NCBI GenBank assembly: GCA_965220385.1
Contig: OZ244825.1
Span: 868,001-932,000 of the forward strand
Origin: PCPOR2b sp965220385
Lineage (GTDB): Bacteria > Poribacteria > WGA-4E > PCPOR2b
DNA: 64,000 nt
Direction of reading: 5' to 3'
In this document: piece after piece, positions 52,918 to 60,151 of the stretch
How the letters are laid out: each line of letters starts with the position of its first letter
Numbering within the stretch: position 1 is the stretch's first letter
Notes under the pieces: generated by a model
What the model saw: the letters and a program-made list of their open reading frames with translations, nothing else
What the model was told of the DNA's origin: nothing
The model's database searches: none
Translations under genes and position numbers: made by a program

Positions 52918-53925
52918 ATGCAACGGAGATACAGCTTCACACATTTGATTTTAGCTAACGTTGTGGTATTGGTTCTAATCCTGCTAATGATAACCGCTGA
53001 CGCACAGGCACAGATTGCCTTCTCATCTAATAGGGAGGGGAATTGGGACATCTACGTGATGAACGCCGAGGGGGCGAATCTCCAAAACCTCACGAACCAT
53101 CCCGCTGCTGACCACTCGCCCTCCTGGTCCCCTGACGGTAAGCGCGTTGCCTATACTTCTGGTAAGGATAGGCGATGGGTGGTTGGAGGGCACTGGGAAA
53201 TCTACGTTATGGACGCCGATGGGGATAATCAGCGAAGACTTACTGGCGATGCTTTTGCTGCAGGGTACCCCTCATGGTCCCCTGACGGTGAACGCATTGC
53301 CTTTGTTTCGAGTGAGGTTTGGAACATTGCAACTGGAAATTGGCAAATCTACGTTATGGACGCCGATGGAGGCAATCAGCGAAACCTCTCTAACAATGAT
53401 TTTGATGATTCGGCCCCCTCATGGTCCCCTGACGGTAAACGGATTGCCTTTACTTCTAGTAGGGATGGGAACAGGGAAATCTACGTTATGGACGCCGACG
53501 GGAAGAATCAGAAAAACATTACCCAAGGTCCCTTTTCTCATGATTCGGCCCCCTCATGGTCACCGGACGGTGAACGGATTGCCTTTGTTTCCCTTAGGGA
53601 TGGTAACTTTGAAATCTACGTGATGGATGCCGATGGGAAGAATCAGCGGAACCGTACCAAAAATCCATTTGCTGATAGGGACCCCTCATGGTCACCGGAC
53701 GGTAAACGGATTGCTTTTGTGTCTGATAGGGATGGGCACGTCCCTAAGGGCCGTGTTTTGCCCAATTTCGAAATCTACATGATGGATGCCGATGGTGGTA
53801 ATCAGCGAAACCTTACCAATAATCCGCATGATGACTGTTGTCCCTCATGGTATAACCCTGTTCTTTCAGTTGCTCCCGCAGGTAAGGCACTCACGACCTG
53901 GGCGTGGCTCAAACAGACCCAATGA
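52918..53925 (+). CDS. P25: secreted six-bladed PD40 propeller, class B, last of the array
   Basis: 335 residues; signal peptide ends TADAQA. Blade 1 is P18-like (MNAEGANLQNLTNHPAADHS). Blades 2 and 3 have the long loops RRWVVGGHWEIYVMDADGD and NIATGNWQIYVMDADGG that only P2 shares. Blade 6 has GHVPKGRVLPNFEIYMMD. A Cys pair (DDCCPSWY) near the end is unusual in this cysteine-poor family. The tail is GKALTTWAWLKQTQ. Confidence 0.9.
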   Translation: MQRRYSFTHLILANVVVLVLILLMITADAQAQIAFSSNREGNWDIYVMNAEGANLQNLTNHPAADHSPSWSPDGKRVAYTSGKDRRWVVGGHWEIYVMDADGDNQRRLTGDAFAAGYPSWSPDGERIAFVSSEVWNIATGNWQIYVMDADGGNQRNLSNNDFDDSAPSWSPDGKRIAFTSSRDGNREIYVMDADGKNQKNITQGPFSHDSAPSWSPDGERIAFVSLRDGNFEIYVMDADGKNQRNRTKNPFADRDPSWSPDGKRIAFVSDRDGHVPKGRVLPNFEIYMMDADGGNQRNLTNNPHDDCCPSWYNPVLSVAPAGKALTTWAWLKQTQ

Positions 53926-54124
53926 TAACTGCCATTGTTGAGAAAACAGCGTTTGCTGTGTCAACTGTAGGTCGAAATTCATATACCGAGGCCGAAATGT
54001 CACTTTTGGAAAATCGACCTACAGGAGTGCTTTTCTCACTTTCTCACTCTCACACTTTCCCACTTTCAACCTAACACCTATCACCCCGCTGGGGCTTTGG
54101 AGGGTAATTTGCATTCGTTAAGGA
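53926..54124. other. 199-bp region closing the array
   Basis: Starts with the standard spacer text (CTGCCATTGTTGAGAAAACA), then an inverted pair CTGTAGGTCGA / TCGACCTACAG (53967-53977 and 54012-54022), an R6 pyrimidine run (54031-54066) and an R1 half-palindrome CCCCGCTGGGG (54081-54091). The inverted pair or the half-palindrome may end the array transcript. Genes on both sides converge here. Confidence 0.5.
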
Positions 54125-55174
54125 TTAGAGCGGCAGCTTTACCATCCGTCCCTCTTGGCTGGATTTGTAGATGGCGAGGATAATCTCAACCGCTTTACGC
54201 CCTTCACGGCCATCAACCAGATGGGGCGTCCCGTTTTCGATGGCGTCGATGAAGTTTTGCATCTGCAAGCGATGATTCTCGTGGCTGATCGCACGGGGAT
54301 CTGCAGCGCCGCCCCCACCCGATCGCGTCTCGGCGAATTGCTCTCTAATCTCTGCATCCTCGGGCAGGTCCGGATCGAACTCCCACCGAATAATATCTTC
54401 ATCTTCCAGGGTAACAGTGCCTTTATTCCCGGAGATTTCGAGCTTCTTTAAGAGACCGGGATAAACAGTTGTCGTCCCTTCAATCACACCCAATGCACCA
54501 TTCTCAAAGCGGAGTGCCGCAACGGCGACATCCTCAACCTCTATCCGTTCATGCGTCATCGTGTCGGTAAACGCTTGCACCGCTTTTACCGGACCCATGA
54601 AGTACTGGAGCAGATCAATGGCGTGGATCGACTGATTCATCAACGCGCCACCACCATCGAGTGCCCATGTGCCTCGCCATCCGCCGCTATCGTAATACTC
54701 CTGCGTGCGAAACCACTTGATATAGGCATCGCCCAAAGTAATCACCCCGAAACGACCGCTATCAATCGTTTTCTTGACCAGTTGGCTGCCTTCGGTGAAG
54801 CGAGAGTTGAAGATTGCACACAAACGCACCCCCGACTTATCACACGCTTGAATAATATCGTCGCAGCGTTCCAGGGTAATCTCAAGCGGTTTTTCGACGA
54901 TAACATGTTTCCCCGCTTGTGCTGCAGCGACCGCCGGATCCCGATGTGCACCGCTCGGTGTACAGATGCAAACAACATCCATATCGGAACGCTTCAGCAT
55001 CTCATCGTAGTCGGGATACCAATCCACACTGTAACGATCCGCCACCCGTCTGCCGTTTTCTTCGTTCCTTGAACTCACAGCGACCAATTTCCCGCCCTCA
55101 AGTTCTGCGATCGCCGCCGAGTGATAATCGGAGATCATGCCGCAGCCGATAATTCCAAATCCATAGGTTTTCAT
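54125..55174 (-). CDS. Gfo/Idh/MocA-family NAD(P)-dependent oxidoreductase
   Basis: 349 residues. The N-terminal Rossmann fold starts GFGIIGCGMISDYHS; VVCICTPSGAHRD and HVIVEKPLEITLE (the conserved EKP lysine) follow. The C-terminal alpha/beta domain has GGGALMNQSIHAIDLLQYFMGP with the catalytic His-x3-Asp. Such enzymes oxidise sugars, inositols or glycosides. The substrate is not inferable. ATG 55174 has TGGAGGCG upstream. It lies divergent to the M19-like gene, sharing a 170-bp intergenic region. Confidence 0.9.
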   Translation of the reverse strand: MKTYGFGIIGCGMISDYHSAAIAELEGGKLVAVSSRNEENGRRVADRYSVDWYPDYDEMLKRSDMDVVCICTPSGAHRDPAVAAAQAGKHVIVEKPLEITLERCDDIIQACDKSGVRLCAIFNSRFTEGSQLVKKTIDSGRFGVITLGDAYIKWFRTQEYYDSGGWRGTWALDGGGALMNQSIHAIDLLQYFMGPVKAVQAFTDTMTHERIEVEDVAVAALRFENGALGVIEGTTTVYPGLLKKLEISGNKGTVTLEDEDIIRWEFDPDLPEDAEIREQFAETRSGGGGAADPRAISHENHRLQMQNFIDAIENGTPHLVDGREGRKAVEIILAIYKSSQEGRMVKLPL

Positions 55175-55344
55175 AAAGTAGTAACGCCTCCATCCGATAA
55201 GGTTGAATTATGACGACGCCATTATATATCCGCATCAGGTGCCTGTCAAGTCCCAACCCCGCCATTTTTTGATAGTATTCCCCACCCGATGTATGGTAAA
55301 ATCCTTGCTGTATACTTGGCACAATAGATCGTCGGAGGTAGTGC

Positions 55345-56607
55345 ATGAACGAAGCAATCCAGAGCGCCCGTGACGTGGCGTTGGACATCTTAAAACCGAG
55401 TCCGCGCGATATCGAACGCGGTATGGAGCTCCACCAAAACTCGATTGTCTGTGATTCTTACGGGTTCGCGCCACGCGCCGCTGTCGATGGGGAGGCTGTC
55501 GCAGCCGCCGCTGAAGCCGGTGCGTCGGAGGTCGAGATTCGGGACATGACAGAGGATATGTCGATGACCCGATATGTGACCGATGAGCGAGAAAAGCAGG
55601 AGTTTATGAACGCGTGGAAAGCCGCAGGGGTGACCTGTATCGTGCAGAACGCGGGAGAGGAGGGGCAGTCGGCACTCCGTCTCGTCAAGCGCCTGGCGCG
55701 TTTCACCTACGCCACAGACATGATGCGCGACTTTATCCAGAAAGCGGTTACGCCGGACGATATCGTCGCGGCGAAGGAGGCGGATAAGCACTGCCTATAT
55801 TTCAGCGGGAACGGTGTGCCATTGCCTCAAGATTGGGTTTCGGTCGAGGAGGAGTTACGGTATGTCCGCATCTTTTTCCAACTCGGTATCCGTATCATGC
55901 ACCTCACCTACAATCGACGCAACATGATCGGTGATGGATGTGCGGAACCGGCGAACGGGGGGTTAAGCGATTTCGGCAGGGCGGTGGTAGCAGAAATGAA
56001 CCGTGTCGGCGTGATTGTGGATGTGGCACATTCCGGCTGGCAAACCAGCCTTGAAGCCGCTCATACTTCAGAGCGTCCGATGGTAGCGAGCCATTCCGGC
56101 TGTTGTGCGGTGAACGTGCACGATCGCTGCAAACCGGACGAGGTCATCCGTGCGATAGTAGATACCGGGGGCTATATCGGAATCTGTGCGATTCCTGCGT
56201 TTCTGGGCGGCAGCGGCGACATCAGCGCACTCCTGAATCATGTCGATTATGTCGCCAAGAATTTCGGGGTAGACCACGTCGCGATCGGCACAGATGTGGC
56301 TTACACCTCCTCTGGGAGCCGCGAAGCGCAGCAGCGGATTCCAAAACGACCCGCAGGGCGAAAACGGTGGGAATATTTCTGGAACCCAAATGATCCGATG
56401 TTTTCATCACAGTTCCAGCAAGCGAATCAGAAGCAGAGCTTGGCATGGACCAATTGGCCCCTCTTTACAGTTGGCCTCGTTCAGCGTGGATATTCAGACA
56501 GTGAGATCCAGAAAATCCTTGGCGGCAATGTGCTTCGTGTCGCTCGCGCCGTTTTCCCCCCTGACAAGGGGCGGGGGCCCTCTGGGCGGCGGGGTTGGGG
56601 GATTTAG
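55345..56607 (+). CDS. M19 dipeptidase-like protein lacking part of the metal site
   Basis: 420 residues. The fold is that of M19 (HLTYNRRNMIGDGCAEPANG, VDVAHSGWQTS with His229, VASHSGCCAVN with His250, VAIGTDVAYT), but the first ligand motif DxHxD reads VCDSYGF (Tyr at the His position, residue 39) and the bridging Glu is Asn156 (YFSGNGVPLP). Two of the usual zinc ligands are therefore missing, so it may bind one metal or none and may not be a peptidase. The last 17 codons and the stop (56555-56607) come from an R2 repeat, giving a Gly/Arg/Pro-rich C-terminus. ATG follows CGGAGGTAG. It is transcribed toward the second Gfo/Idh gene. Confidence 0.8.
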   Translation: MNEAIQSARDVALDILKPSPRDIERGMELHQNSIVCDSYGFAPRAAVDGEAVAAAAEAGASEVEIRDMTEDMSMTRYVTDEREKQEFMNAWKAAGVTCIVQNAGEEGQSALRLVKRLARFTYATDMMRDFIQKAVTPDDIVAAKEADKHCLYFSGNGVPLPQDWVSVEEELRYVRIFFQLGIRIMHLTYNRRNMIGDGCAEPANGGLSDFGRAVVAEMNRVGVIVDVAHSGWQTSLEAAHTSERPMVASHSGCCAVNVHDRCKPDEVIRAIVDTGGYIGICAIPAFLGGSGDISALLNHVDYVAKNFGVDHVAIGTDVAYTSSGSREAQQRIPKRPAGRKRWEYFWNPNDPMFSSQFQQANQKQSLAWTNWPLFTVGLVQRGYSDSEIQKILGGNVLRVARAVFPPDKGRGPSGRRGWGI

Positions 56608-56608
56608 G
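56554..56608. repeat. R2 element forming the 3' end of the M19-like gene
   Basis: GTTTTCCCCCCTGACAAGGG then GCGGGG and GGGGTTGGGGGATTTAGG. The TTAG part supplies the stop codon. An R10 word follows at 56627-56660. Confidence 0.75.
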
Positions 56609-56626
56609 GCGTTGGCTGTGGGTTGG

Positions 56627-56660
56627 GAGTGTCTAAGTAATTCTAAAACCTATCATAAAA
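56627..56660. promoter_or_regulatory. R10 AT-rich motif before the second Gfo/Idh gene
   Basis: GAGTGTCTAAGTAATTCTAA then AACCTATCATAAAAG and GGTATAATT. TATAAT at 56664-56669 could be a -10 element about 35 nt before the ATG at 56706; a matching -35 box is not clear. Confidence 0.35.
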
Positions 56661-56705
56661 GGGTATAATTATCAACTGTGCGCTTGAGTCCGATGGGGAG
56701 CTATA

Positions 56706-57770
56706 ATGACAAAACCGATTCGTCTGGGATTAATCGGCTGTGGCGGAATTGTCCAACTGGATCATGCCCGTGCATATCGAGCTTTGACGGATACCGTCAA
56801 GGTGGTTGCGATAGCGGATGTGGTTGAGGAGAATCTACAGAAGGTTGGACAGATTTTTGATGTGCCCTCCGATCAGCAGTTCGCCGATTACCGGGACATG
56901 CTGGCGAAGACTGAACTCGATGTGGCGATCGTTGCCACGCCACATTTCCTCCATGCGGAACACGCTACCGAAGCCGCATCAGCAGGCGTGGCGGTCATAT
57001 CGGAAAAACCGATGGCAACCTCATTAGCAGAGGCTGATACAATCCTCGATGCTGTTGAGCGCAACAATGTGTCTTACGGTGTTGTGCACAACTATCTGTA
57101 CACACTCGCGATGCAGGAGGGGTTTGCCCAGCGCGCGAAACTGGGGGCATCGATATTTGGGCGCGCCACAGGGATGGGGCTTAAACCGGCGGACTTCTCA
57201 ACTGAGCATTCAGACCCCGCCCAAGCGTGGCGTGCGAGCAAAGCCAAAGGCGGAGGATGTATCGGTGACTCCTCGTATCACGAAATCTATTCCGTAAATG
57301 CCCTAATGGATTCGCCAGCGCGATATGTTGAGGCACGCGTCAAGACCCTAAGCATTGATGTAGATGTTGATGATATTGCGATGCTGCTTTGTGAACATGA
57401 GAACGGCGCTGTGTCCACAGTTTCCGGTGCGTGGTGTGTTCCTGACATTGATACCGGATGGTGTGAAGTCCACACAAACGACGGTTCGCTCCGAATCAGG
57501 CATCGGAAGAATCTGGCAGATTCACTGATGCGTTATACCAGAGCAGATGACTGGCAGCATCTCCAAATTCCCGGACGAGCGGATCCAGAGTTCAACGATT
57601 CCACCGGACACGTCGGATATTTTGCCGCAACGTTTGATGCCCTCGCGTCAGGCAGGGAACTCCCGATCAGTGGGGAACATGGGCGGCACAATCTCGCAAT
57701 CATTGAAGCCGCACGGATGGCGACTGAACGGAGACAGGCGGTTGATCTCGAATCGCTAAAAAGAGGATAA
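56706..57770 (+). CDS. Gfo/Idh/MocA-family oxidoreductase
   Basis: 354 residues: LGLIGCGGIVQLDHARAY (dinucleotide-binding), VAIVATPHFLHAEHA, VAVISEKPMATSLAE with the EKP motif, and a C-terminal substrate domain with KGGGCIGDSSYHEIYSVNAL, whose His-Glu replaces the usual His-x3-Asp spacing. It is 23 nt upstream of the amidohydrolase gene with no terminator between, so the two are probably one operon. A role in sugar or sugar-lactone breakdown is likely but not specific. Confidence 0.87.
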   Translation: MTKPIRLGLIGCGGIVQLDHARAYRALTDTVKVVAIADVVEENLQKVGQIFDVPSDQQFADYRDMLAKTELDVAIVATPHFLHAEHATEAASAGVAVISEKPMATSLAEADTILDAVERNNVSYGVVHNYLYTLAMQEGFAQRAKLGASIFGRATGMGLKPADFSTEHSDPAQAWRASKAKGGGCIGDSSYHEIYSVNALMDSPARYVEARVKTLSIDVDVDDIAMLLCEHENGAVSTVSGAWCVPDIDTGWCEVHTNDGSLRIRHRKNLADSLMRYTRADDWQHLQIPGRADPEFNDSTGHVGYFAATFDALASGRELPISGEHGRHNLAIIEAARMATERRQAVDLESLKRG

Positions 57771-57793
57771 TCGGAGACAGAAAAGGGAAGAAC

Positions 57794-58639
57794 ATGCGGC
57801 ATTACATTGACGTCCATTGCCATATCGGCATGAGTATAACCTATGATCCAATCGCAGGGCAGAATACCGGTCTCTGTCTGGGACGGATGGCTTCAGCCGG
57901 CATCGCCGCCGCCATTATTGGTCCCACCGCGGTCGGCAGTCCGCAAGCGCGAGGTGCCCTCGATACACGCGACCAGAACGCGGTGATATCAAGAGCGTGC
58001 CGTCAATTCCCAGACAGGTTTCCTATTGGACTCGCACTTATTGAGATACGTCACGGAGTCGCTGGCGTAGAAGCGTTGGAGCGCGAACTGACAGAGAACG
58101 GTCTGATGGGCGTTATGTGGCATCCGGGCGGCGTGTCACCCGAAAGGCGACTTTATCCGTTTCTTGAAGTTGCAGCGATGTGGAAAGGACTTTGCCTCTT
58201 ACATGAAACAGCTGCGAAGACGGCATCGATTGCACGGCGTTTCCCCAATCTGACTTTCATCCAACATGCCGATCCTGAAGCGGTAGAGGTTTGCAGGGAC
58301 TTGGAAAATGTCTGGTTTGAAATCGTACAGGTGCCAAAAGGAGTGGGTTCCAAATGGGACTTCGCCGGGCTAATCAATCAAGTGGGGAATGAACGGCTGA
58401 TGTTCGGTGGGGACGCGCCCTATTACGATTACCGGATCCTCCAAGCCGATTTGGAGGCGGCAAACATCGACGAAGAAAGCCGGGATCGGATCGCTTACAA
58501 GAACGCTGCGACGCTGATTCAACAGTTCTGTCCTGATTGGAAATTACCCGCGGAAAAACTTTCGCCACCCCAGGCGTACACAGAGCAGGAACTCTGGACA
58601 GCCGAGGACGACAGATTACGTTTACTGGATGCTTTTTGA
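57794..58639 (+). CDS. Amidohydrolase_2-family metal-dependent hydrolase
   Basis: 281 residues of a TIM-barrel amidohydrolase: YIDVHCHIG (H-x-H metal ligands, His8 and His10), GLMGVMWHPGG, CLLHETAAKT (third His), FIQHADPEAV and FGGDAPYYDY (late Asp). Family members hydrolyse lactones or decarboxylate aromatic acids. AAAAGGGAAG precedes the ATG and the gene follows the Gfo/Idh gene by 23 nt, consistent with a sugar-acid lactonase role. Confidence 0.8.
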   Translation: MRHYIDVHCHIGMSITYDPIAGQNTGLCLGRMASAGIAAAIIGPTAVGSPQARGALDTRDQNAVISRACRQFPDRFPIGLALIEIRHGVAGVEALERELTENGLMGVMWHPGGVSPERRLYPFLEVAAMWKGLCLLHETAAKTASIARRFPNLTFIQHADPEAVEVCRDLENVWFEIVQVPKGVGSKWDFAGLINQVGNERLMFGGDAPYYDYRILQADLEAANIDEESRDRIAYKNAATLIQQFCPDWKLPAEKLSPPQAYTEQELWTAEDDRLRLLDAF

Positions 58640-58697
58640 TAAAGGTTTGCTCGATTATCAGGGGATTTTTGAATATAGGTTGGAGATGTGACAGGTT

Positions 58698-59039
58698 ATG
58701 TTCGGACGAACACCCAAATCATTTCGATTCTTGCGTTTTCTTTATCATCTGCCAAATTTCGTAAAATTGGCGTGGCGGCTATTTTGGGATCCGCGCGTCC
58801 CAATCTACCGGAAAGCAATTCTCATAATTTTTGAAGTGCTCGCAATCGCATTTGCGGTAGGTTACTTCCTTTTTCTGCGTTTAGACTTTCTTCCCGATAT
58901 CTTCCCGATTCTCGGATATACCGACGACCTCATCATCGGTCTCTTCCTGATCCTCGTTCCCGGTGCGTGGCTGTTCATCAAATGTGCGCCGGACGAGATC
59001 GTGCAGGAACATGTCGAGCGGATCTCGCAGGGGAACTGA
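58698..59039 (+). CDS. DUF1232 (YkvA-like) small membrane protein
   Basis: 113 residues. Residues about 45-65 (ILIIFEVLAIAFAVGYFLFL) and 80-100 form two membrane segments. The DUF1232 core is LDFLPDIFPILGYTDDLIIG. No biochemical function is known for the family. It lies 58 bp after the amidohydrolase gene and ends 4 nt before the convergent TrpF gene. Confidence 0.83.
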   Translation: MFGRTPKSFRFLRFLYHLPNFVKLAWRLFWDPRVPIYRKAILIIFEVLAIAFAVGYFLFLRLDFLPDIFPILGYTDDLIIGLFLILVPGAWLFIKCAPDEIVQEHVERISQGN

Positions 59040-59043
59040 TGGA

Positions 59044-59733
59044 CTACCCAGAAACGGATTGGGCGTTCTCCATCAGCTTTTCTAACTTCCACCTATCACG
59101 AATCCCTTTCGATGCCTCAACCCCGGAACAGAGATCTACCCCAAACGGGCGGACGGTTTCGATCGCCGTCCTGACGTTCTCTGGGCGGATCCCGCCAGAC
59201 AGAAACGCAGGTACTCTACAGGCTTGGATCAATCGGGCACTCAGATTCCAATCGCTCTGCTTGCCGGTGCCACCGAATCGTGCTTTGCCATCCTTTAGCT
59301 CGGCGGTATCGAACAAAAGCGCATCTGCACCCGCGTCTATGTGTGCTGCTATCTGTGCGGAGATGGTGTCTTCATCGGCACCCGGCTCACTTTCGGTGGG
59401 CAGAAACAGCGACTTCCAGACCTCACAGGATACGGATTTCTTGAGCGCTGCGACCTGCGCGGGTGGTTCGTGTCCAAGCAACTGGATTGCGAACGGCTTA
59501 ATCTGTGCCGCTGCCCTTTTTACCCAATCGGTGGGGCGATCAAACACCAGGATAACAGTCGGGATCGGTGTTTGTCGCGTGATCTCTGCGGCGGAGTCAA
59601 TAGAGACGGATCGCTCAGAAAAAGCGACTTCGACGACGATGCCCGAATAATCCGCGGCAGCATCTGCTGCCATCCGGGCATCAGCGACACTTGTCGTCCC
59701 GCAAATCTTCACCTTACATCGGTTAGAAGTCAT
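59044..59733 (-). CDS. trpF: Phosphoribosylanthranilate isomerase (TrpF)-like
   Basis: 229 residues with the TrpF pattern: KVKICGTTSVADA (catalytic Cys11), LQLLG-type strand VIQLLGHE (here AIQLLGHEPP), ALLFDTAE (catalytic Asp142), RFGGTGKQSDW (154-157), AFLSGGIRPENV and VDLCSGVEASKGIRD. It would isomerise phosphoribosylanthranilate in tryptophan synthesis. No other trp gene is nearby, so it is either an isolated trp gene or a recruited isomerase. No clear Shine-Dalgarno precedes the ATG at 59733, but KVKICG must lie near the N-terminus. Confidence 0.85.
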   Translation of the reverse strand: MTSNRCKVKICGTTSVADARMAADAAADYSGIVVEVAFSERSVSIDSAAEITRQTPIPTVILVFDRPTDWVKRAAAQIKPFAIQLLGHEPPAQVAALKKSVSCEVWKSLFLPTESEPGADEDTISAQIAAHIDAGADALLFDTAELKDGKARFGGTGKQSDWNLSARLIQACRVPAFLSGGIRPENVRTAIETVRPFGVDLCSGVEASKGIRDRWKLEKLMENAQSVSG

Positions 59734-59760
59734 ACGCGTCGGTCCAGAATCGGGATAATA

Positions 59761-60129
59761 CTATTCGTCCTCAACGAAGATAGTTTGTCGGTCACCGGTC
59801 GAATAACAGATGATCATTGTTACAGGCTGCCAACCGGTGTTGACCGCGTTGTGCTTCACATCTTGCGGAATCCGCAACATCGATCCCTCTTTCAACGGGA
59901 TAACTTCGTCACCGAGTTGGTGGTCACACTGTCCCGAAAGCACATAAATCAGTTCCTCGCAATTCGGATGGTAGTGGAGTGGATTGCCTTCGCCGGCGTT
60001 GAGATAAACAATCCCGAAAGTCATCTCTGCGTCCGGATCAATCTCGTCGTTGCATAGCCACTTAATCGCGCCCCAAGGGAATTGGAGCGATTCCCCTTCG
60101 TTGGCATGGGTAAGGGTTGCTGAACTCAT
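59761..60129 (-). CDS. Cupin-domain protein
   Basis: 122 residues, a single conserved cupin barrel. Motif 1 is NPLHYHPNCEELIYVLSG (two His and a Glu as metal ligands), motif 2 IPQDVKHNAVNTG (third His). Small cupins of this type bind a metal and act as isomerases, dioxygenases or sensors. AAGGAGAACAGT gives a strong start. It sits 22 nt downstream of the sugar isomerase/epimerase gene on the same strand, so co-transcription is likely. Confidence 0.87.
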   Translation of the reverse strand: MSSATLTHANEGESLQFPWGAIKWLCNDEIDPDAEMTFGIVYLNAGEGNPLHYHPNCEELIYVLSGQCDHQLGDEVIPLKEGSMLRIPQDVKHNAVNTGWQPVTMIICYSTGDRQTIFVEDE

Positions 60130-60151
60130 ACTGTTCTCCTTAATTGGTATA

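Noticed and set aside
20927..53925. Twin-arginine (RR) at the start of many propeller signal peptides, suggesting Tat export
   Set aside because: The motif lacks the S/T before RR and the FLK after it; RR is replaced by RK, WR or GR in several copies, and the hydrophobic core and AQA cleavage site are those of ordinary Sec substrates.
20927..53925. The propellers as true TolB
   Set aside because: The N-terminal TolB domain is absent, there is no pal, tolA or tolQR nearby, and copy number is 25.
20927..53925. The regular repeats as a CRISPR or other short direct-repeat array
   Set aside because: The period is protein-coding (about 126 nt per blade, about 1.1 kb per gene), with variable codons and intact frames, not constant repeats with unique spacers.
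54155..55152. Several plus-strand frames opposite the Gfo/Idh gene
   Set aside because: They lie entirely antisense to a gene with all family motifs and a proper start.
56294..56668. A 124-codon frame overlapping the end of the M19-like gene
   Set aside because: It overlaps a well-supported gene in another frame and ends in R2 and R10 repeat sequence.
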